Positions 27,884 to 32,890 of a stretch of 32,890 nt of DNA are shown here, in pieces. The position numbers and the translations under genes were made by a program. Each line of letters starts with the position of its first letter. Within the stretch, counting starts at the first letter, position 1. The notes under the pieces are model-generated. The model ran no database searches, was not told the origin of the DNA, and was given only the letters and a program-made list of their open reading frames with translations. The DNA lies in assembly GCA_027056215.1 (NCBI GenBank), contig JALULO010000143.1, positions 1 through 32,890 of the forward strand, in the 5' to 3' direction. The stretch comes from Campylobacterales bacterium (lineage in GTDB: Bacteria; Campylobacterota; Campylobacteria; Campylobacterales; QNZT01).

Positions 27884-28687
27884 CTATAAAACCTTCTCTT
27901 TTTCATTTGTTTTACTTTGCAAATAATCTGAAATATTGACCAACGAGTAAATCACCAAAAATATCATCAAACCAGGAAAGAAACTAAGCCACCAAGCAAT
28001 ATCTACAACCCCTTTACCCTCACTTAAAATACTACCCCAGCTAATCTGTGGAGGCATAATACCTATGCCCAAAAAGCTCAAACCACTTTCCGCCAAAATC
28101 GCACCGCCAACACCAAAGGTAAACGAGATAAAAAAGATTGGTGCTAAAAGTGGTGTAAAATATTTAAGGATGATTTTTAGACGACTCACACCTGAAGCTT
28201 TTAAAACTTTGATATAGGGCTTGGAAGAGATAGCAAAACTCTCACTACGAATCAACCTCGCCATCCCCATCCAGCCAGTTACCGAGATAATCAAGATCAA
28301 AACCCAAACAGATGCATTCATATAACTGATAAGAGCCAATAAAAGGAAAAAAGTTGGAAAAGTTAAAAATAGATCAATCATGATCACAATCAACTTGTCT
28401 GTCGTACCTTTGAAAAATCCCGAACTAACACCTATCACCAAACCTAAAAAACTAGCAATCAATGCTGAACCTACACCTATACTTAAAGAGATCTTTCCAC
28501 CCTCGATAATACGTGCTAAAAGATCCCTTCCCAACCTATCCGTACCAAAAATATGTTCAGAGGAAGGAGGCAAAAGGATAGCCGTTTTATCAAGCAAATA
28601 AGGAGAATGACTATAAACCAATTCTCCAAAAAAAGAGATGAGTATTATCAATACTAAAATAACAATACTATTATATGGCACACGCAT
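27884..28687 (-). CDS. ABC transporter permease, DppC/OppC-like
   Basis: HIFGTDRLGRDLLARIIEGGKISLSIG; EAA-loop-like KVLKASGVSRLKIILKYFTPLL; SGLSFLGIGIMPPQISWGSIL. Start reassigned from 28723 to ATG 28687, an ATGA overlap with the dgkA stop. Confidence 0.92.
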   Translation of the reverse strand: MRVPYNSIVILVLIILISFFGELVYSHSPYLLDKTAILLPPSSEHIFGTDRLGRDLLARIIEGGKISLSIGVGSALIASFLGLVIGVSSGFFKGTTDKLIVIMIDLFLTFPTFFLLLALISYMNASVWVLILIISVTGWMGMARLIRSESFAISSKPYIKVLKASGVSRLKIILKYFTPLLAPIFFISFTFGVGGAILAESGLSFLGIGIMPPQISWGSILSEGKGVVDIAWWLSFFPGLMIFLVIYSLVNISDYLQSKTNEKEKVL

Positions 28688-29049
28688 CACAACAACTCTT
28701 TGTAAACAATAATACACCAACAAGTAAGATGCAATAAAACCGTAAATAACACAGCAGCAGAACCCATATCTTTGGCATATTTTGCCAAGGGATGTATCTC
28801 ATGCGTCACAAGATCAACTACATTTTCGATAGCAGAATTTAATAACTCAGTTACAATAATGATGATAGCCGTAACAAATAAGATCAACTTACTGCTTAAT
28901 GTAAGCGGCAAAAGTATAACAGCAAGTAGGATGAAAAAACCAAAAAAGAGTTCTAACTTAAAAGATGTCTCTGTTTTTACTGCTATCAAAATACCTTCTA
29001 TAGCATACATAGCATTTTTAAATAGAGAATACTTTGGTTTATTTTGCAT
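28687..29049 (-). CDS. dgkA: Diacylglycerol kinase (prokaryotic DgkA type)
   Basis: Three TM helices, FKNAMYAIEGI, ELLNSAIENVVDLVTHEIHPLAKYAKDMGSAAV (DgkA signature). Confidence 0.95.
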   Translation of the reverse strand: MQNKPKYSLFKNAMYAIEGILIAVKTETSFKLELFFGFFILLAVILLPLTLSSKLILFVTAIIIIVTELLNSAIENVVDLVTHEIHPLAKYAKDMGSAAVLFTVLLHLTCWCIIVYKELL

Positions 29050-29146
29050 ATATATTCCTAAATATTTTTACAAATCATAGCTAAAAATTCTATCTATTTA
29101 CATAAGAATTACAAAAAATGGTATAATAAATGTCTTTATTTGGATC

Positions 29147-29180
29147 AATTAAGACAATATTTATCTTAATTTGTTATAAT
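29147..29180 (+). promoter_or_regulatory. Candidate tpx promoter with overlapping inverted repeat
   Basis: AATTAAGA (29147-29154), 9 nt, TCTTAATT (29164-29171), followed by a TATAAT at 29175-29180. AAGACA at 29151-29156 lies 18 nt upstream as a possible -35. Confidence 0.5.
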
Positions 29181-29221
29181 TCTGGTTCAATTAAAAAAAA
29201 TTATAATTTAAAGGATATTTA

Positions 29222-29737
29222 ATGGCAACTGTAACATTAAAAGGCGATACTGTATGTAACCTAAGCGGAACTGAAATCAACGTAGGTGACGATGCACCTC
29301 AAATCACCGTAGTAAACTCTGCTGGTTTAGCTGACAAAGTAGTCGGTGGTGCACAAGATAACGTACAACTGATCGTTGTAGTACCTTCACTTGATACTGC
29401 GGTATGTGCTGCTGAAACAAGAAAGTTTAATGAAAAAGCAGCTGACATCGAAGGTGTTGATACAACTGTTGTTTCTATGGACTTACCATTTGCTGCTGGT
29501 AGATTTTGTACAGCTGAGGGAATCGAAAACTTGACTGTCGCTTCAGACTTTAGAAACAAAGATTTTGCTAACGCTTACGGTGTACTTTTAGCGGATGGAC
29601 CTTTAGCAGGTGTTACTGCAAGAGCGATCTTTGTAGTTGGTAAAGATGGAAAAGTTACGTACAAAGAACTTGTTCCTGAAATCACTGCTGAACCTGAGTA
29701 TGACAAAGCACTAGAAGCTGCAAAAGCAGCTGTATAA
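29222..29737 (+). CDS. tpx: Thiol peroxidase (atypical 2-Cys)
   Basis: VVPSLDTAVCAAETRKFNEKA (peroxidatic Cys) and PFAAGRFCTAEGIEN (resolving Cys); AAAGGAT ribosome binding site upstream. Confidence 0.96.
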   Translation: MATVTLKGDTVCNLSGTEINVGDDAPQITVVNSAGLADKVVGGAQDNVQLIVVVPSLDTAVCAAETRKFNEKAADIEGVDTTVVSMDLPFAAGRFCTAEGIENLTVASDFRNKDFANAYGVLLADGPLAGVTARAIFVVGKDGKVTYKELVPEITAEPEYDKALEAAKAAV

Positions 29738-29744
29738 GTTTTAA

Positions 29745-29779
29745 GGTAAAAAGTGGGATATCCACTTTTTACCCTTTTT
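29745..29779 (+). terminator. Rho-independent terminator of tpx
   Basis: GGTAAAAAGTGG (29745-29756), loop GATAT, CCACTTTTTACC (29762-29773): perfect 12 bp stem, then CTTTTT. Confidence 0.93.
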
Positions 29780-29795
29780 GTACTACAATCTCTTT

Positions 29796-30377
29796 ATGAG
29801 ATTTATCGTTATAGCACTTCATGCGGAAGCAAACCCGATCATAAAAGCTTTAAAGCTAGAGCTAACCCACAAAAAACCTTTTTCTCTTTATGAAAACAAA
29901 TCAATCAAACTTATCATCAGTGGCATTGGCAATATCAACGCTTCATCTGCAACAACCTATCTATTAACAAAATATCATAGCAGTGATAAAGATATCATCA
30001 TCAATATCGGTATATGCAGTACATACCATGAAGATGAACCTATCGGTACACTTTATGAGATAGATAAGATTATTCATGCAAATACACACAAAGTTTATCA
30101 TCTAAGTAAAAAAAGTCATCTCACACAAACAGCATTACTAACATCTTTTGCAACACCACAAAGTAAAAAACATCCAAAGTACCATCTCGCCGACATGGAG
30201 AGTATCGGGTTTTATCTTGCCTCAAAAAAGTTTATGAAATATGAAAATATATATCTTTTTAAAATCGTTTCAGATCATCTAAATGATGAGATTTTAAAAC
30301 ATCAAGAAGTTGAAACAATGATAGAAAAACATCTACCACTGTTTCATAAACTGCTAAATACTAAGAACGAGGCGTAA
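29796..30377 (+). CDS. Nucleoside phosphorylase / MTA-SAH nucleosidase superfamily protein
   Basis: MRFIVIALHAEANPIIKAL, ISGIGNINASSATTYLL, IINIGICST, LADMESIGFYLASKKF. Start moved to ATG 29796; the listed 29778 start falls in the tpx terminator T-tract. Confidence 0.8.
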   Translation: MRFIVIALHAEANPIIKALKLELTHKKPFSLYENKSIKLIISGIGNINASSATTYLLTKYHSSDKDIIINIGICSTYHEDEPIGTLYEIDKIIHANTHKVYHLSKKSHLTQTALLTSFATPQSKKHPKYHLADMESIGFYLASKKFMKYENIYLFKIVSDHLNDEILKHQEVETMIEKHLPLFHKLLNTKNEA

Positions 30378-30470
30378 GGAAAAGAAAATAAGTATTTCAT
30401 CCTTAGAATAATTTTTGACGGCTTACTTTTTCGTATGTCTCTTTACTGCAACAGATGCGTTACCTTTAAT

Positions 30471-31763
30471 TTACTTCACTACTTTAGCTCTATATACCTC
30501 TTCCATCATAGCTTTCCAATCTGCATCCAGACTATAAGCCAAACCATCATCTGCATGAATAGCAGGGTCATTTAGCCAGTCAAGCGAAATACGCCCTCCT
30601 TTATTGTCAGAGGAAGAAGCAGAATAGAAAATAACATATTTATCACTCTTATCCAGTGCACGTTCCAAGGTTGTTTTCATATCCATAAGACCTACCTTAT
30701 CTGTAGTATCAAACTCAGGATATGTGGCACTTGCTAAAGGTTCATTTGAAACCATAAAGTCCACATATATCTCTTTAGCCCATGAAGCACGTTCCTCTTG
30801 TGGCACGACCCAATGCTGCGTGGCATCTACGACATTGTTAGTAGTATTTAAGGCGATGGTATGTTTACGCCAAGTATAAGCATCATCAAACTGCTTCTGT
30901 GTACGAAGTCTGTAGTCTTCACCCATATCATGCAATGTCGCCTGATGCGATAGTCCTTTTTTTAATCCCGTAAACATAGCACCTGCCCATTCATGCTGAC
31001 GCTCCAGTCCGACATCGACGACAACAGGATGTCCATCGATGCCACGATTGGCTTCTATATGTCCCTCCACAGGAGAATGATAATAGAGTACATCTATAGC
31101 GGAATACGCACGCACCATAGCGTCCATGATTTGCTTAAAACGTGCAGTAATCTTGGCTGAATGCTCCGTAAAAGTATGGTTAGGATTTTTATATGCTTTA
31201 GCATCATACCATGCATCACCATGCTTATAGTTAATCATTTTAAGGCTCTCATCATCATAAGCTTCATCGTCATAGACAATCCCTCTAAAGCCTAAATTTT
31301 TAGCTACTTTAGCTAGAGTTTTAAAGTTTGCTATCACATTGTTCCATACCCCATCATCCCAAAAGTCACCAGGGTAATGCATATTTACGATTAAAAAGTT
31401 TGATTTTGTCGGGTATAAATCCTTTACAGCTTTCACTTCATTCCAAATAGAGTCATAAGTTAGTAAGGACGTATTGGACTCCATCACTGTATTGGTATAG
31501 GAGTTACCTACCATAGTAAACCCCGAAAAAGGCAAAGTATTGATGTATGCAGCCCTTGCAGCAAAATTATCTGCCATTTCAGGAAGCCAGTGTCCTTTTT
31601 GGTAAAGAATCAACTCTTTTTTACTATGTAACTGTGTCACATCATCAGTATGATTGTCAGAGCCAATAGTATCTTTGGATAGTGGTTTAGCAGTACTGTT
31701 TCCGCATCCTAAAAAAGATACAAGAGCAAACACAGAGAAAGAGATAATAAGAATTTTTAGCAC
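30471..31763 (-). CDS. Hypothetical lipoprotein with possible TIM-barrel glycosidase-like domain
   Basis: GTG start; signal peptide and lipobox VSFLGCGNS; barrel-like strands SNFLIVNMHYPGDFW and GFRGIVYDDEAYDDE. Confidence 0.75.
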   Translation of the reverse strand: MLKILIISFSVFALVSFLGCGNSTAKPLSKDTIGSDNHTDDVTQLHSKKELILYQKGHWLPEMADNFAARAAYINTLPFSGFTMVGNSYTNTVMESNTSLLTYDSIWNEVKAVKDLYPTKSNFLIVNMHYPGDFWDDGVWNNVIANFKTLAKVAKNLGFRGIVYDDEAYDDESLKMINYKHGDAWYDAKAYKNPNHTFTEHSAKITARFKQIMDAMVRAYSAIDVLYYHSPVEGHIEANRGIDGHPVVVDVGLERQHEWAGAMFTGLKKGLSHQATLHDMGEDYRLRTQKQFDDAYTWRKHTIALNTTNNVVDATQHWVVPQEERASWAKEIYVDFMVSNEPLASATYPEFDTTDKVGLMDMKTTLERALDKSDKYVIFYSASSSDNKGGRISLDWLNDPAIHADDGLAYSLDADWKAMMEEVYRAKVVK

Positions 31764-31773
31764 AGTTCACACC

Positions 31774-31796
31774 TTTGATATGATCATGATATCAAA
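31774..31796. promoter_or_regulatory. Candidate operator: 8-7-8 inverted repeat
   Basis: TTTGATAT-GATCATG-ATATCAAA in the divergent intergenic region, about 10 nt upstream of the lipoprotein start. Confidence 0.45.
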
Positions 31797-31927
31797 ATTT
31801 TTTATAAATTGCATCAGTAATTGAATAGTTTGCAGATTCTTCAAAACTTTATTTTTATCTGGAATGGTATTTGGGATAATATGACAGAAAAAACATCCTT
31901 CAAACAAAATTCTGCTAAAATTTTCTT

Positions 31928-32890
31928 ATGAAAAAGTTTACTTTACTATTCTCTTTTATCCTTCTTATGACACTGCCAGTTTCAGCAAAGTCACGGCAAG
32001 AAAATTTTTCTTTGGTAATCAGCGGCGGTATTAGTCTAGGAGCGTATGAGGCGGGATATAACTGGGGACTTTTAAAATACTTGACATATCTGAAATACTA
32101 CTCCCCACGGACAAATATCAGTATGAAGTCGATTGCAGGGGCTTCGGCGGGAGCGATCAATACATTGATGTCCACACTTGCTTGGTGCCGCAGCAAAGAG
32201 GCGTTGGATCTGAACAATACGATCGATGACAATCTTTTTTACCATATGTGGACAGAGGTTGATTTTGAGGATTTGCTGATTGAGAAAAATGGCGTACAAG
32301 ATCCAAACAATAACACTTCACTTTTTAGCCGTCAAAAGATTGAGAAACAGGCACAGAAGATTGTGCATGAGATGCACCGCCCACTTTATGACAGGGAGTG
32401 TCGTGTGCCATTTGGCTTTGCTGTAACTAGAGTAGAACCCAAACGGGTGACGATTAGTGGTATTTCACTGGATAATAAACTTTTCCACATTCCGTTGCGG
32501 TTTAAAGCAGATATTGAAGGTCGTGGTGAGGTGTATGATGACAGAAGATTGCAGCAGAGTAATATTATCCATCTTTCTGAAACGGGCAAGGTCAATGACG
32601 ATGTACTGAAAAAGGCTATGTTTGCCTCCAGTGCATTTCCCATCGCTTTTGAGCAGGTGAATTTGGCATACTGGTACAAAGGTGTTTTGGAAAAGGCACT
32701 TTTTCTCGACGGCGGTGTTTTTGACAATGTTCCGCTTGATCTTGCAATTCGACTAGCGGGAAGCAAAAATGGTGATTATATCTTCATGGATCCCAAAAAT
32801 ATACGTCGAAAATATCAACCACTAGGTGCCCGTAAGATGCAACAGTCGCAAAGTAGCCCTGTAAATACAGCCATTGAACTGCTGTTTGAT
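31928..32890 (+). CDS. Patatin-like phospholipase with signal peptide, truncated by window end
   Basis: My translation from ATG 31928: MKKFTLLFSFILLMTLPVSAKSRQENFSLVISGGISLGAYEAG...SIAGASAGAINTL...LFLDGGVFDNVPL. Carries the oxyanion GGxxxG, GxSxG (GASAG) and DGG motifs; frame open to 32890. Confidence 0.92.
   Translation, partial: MKKFTLLFSFILLMTLPVSAKSRQENFSLVISGGISLGAYEAGYNWGLLKYLTYLKYYSPRTNISMKSIAGASAGAINTLMSTLAWCRSKEALDLNNTIDDNLFYHMWTEVDFEDLLIEKNGVQDPNNNTSLFSRQKIEKQAQKIVHEMHRPLYDRECRVPFGFAVTRVEPKRVTISGISLDNKLFHIPLRFKADIEGRGEVYDDRRLQQSNIIHLSETGKVNDDVLKKAMFASSAFPIAFEQVNLAYWYKGVLEKALFLDGGVFDNVPLDLAIRLAGSKNGDYIFMDPKNIRRKYQPLGARKMQQSQSSPVNTAIELLFD

Noticed and set aside
30375-30405. TAAGGA...TCCTTA hairpin after the nucleoside phosphorylase-like gene
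   Set aside because: Only 6 bp of perfect outer stem with a mismatched interior and weak T-tract; not confident.
32072-32766. Minus-strand ORFs of 75 and 126 aa
   Set aside because: Antisense to the open patatin frame, which carries clear catalytic motifs.
1-32890. Search for tRNA, rRNA, CRISPR, transposases, prophage or integrase genes
   Set aside because: Intergenic gaps are short and nothing recognisable was found by eye; a tool-based scan (tRNAscan-SE, Infernal, ISfinder) would be needed to exclude small RNAs.

Overview
The window looks like a Campylobacterota (epsilonproteobacterial, Sulfurimonas/Sulfurovum-like) chromosome segment: AT-rich, tightly packed, mostly housekeeping genes. 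From left to right it contains: a truncated Na+/H+ antiporter; a VKOR-like/thioredoxin-fold fusion; a three-gene phosphorelay (hybrid histidine kinase, Hpt, REC-degenerate GGDEF-EAL); a minus-strand block (GT2 glycosyltransferase, DedA-like, ABC exporter, RNase Y, 5-FCL); a plus-strand block (TlpA-like, ftsY, radA, two hypotheticals); dapD and a DEAD-box helicase; an unusual two-gene unit of a 13-repeat LRR protein plus a partner resembling a degenerate FtsK/SpoIIIE-type NTPase; gpsA, a soluble RCK protein, a voltage-sensor K+ channel and gatB; an active-looking diguanylate cyclase; a ThiE/TenI-like protein, a small membrane protein and atpB; a TIGR02757-like protein, a lone DppC/OppC-like permease and dgkA; tpx with a strong terminator; a nucleoside phosphorylase-like gene; and a right-end pair of a divergent lipoprotein and a truncated patatin. 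The patatin gene is missing from the ORF track because it runs off the window. The best candidate for an undescribed system is the LRR plus FtsK-like-fold two-gene unit at 17226-19472. No tRNA, rRNA, CRISPR array, transposase or prophage was recognised. All family calls come from reading motifs by eye; no database search was run.
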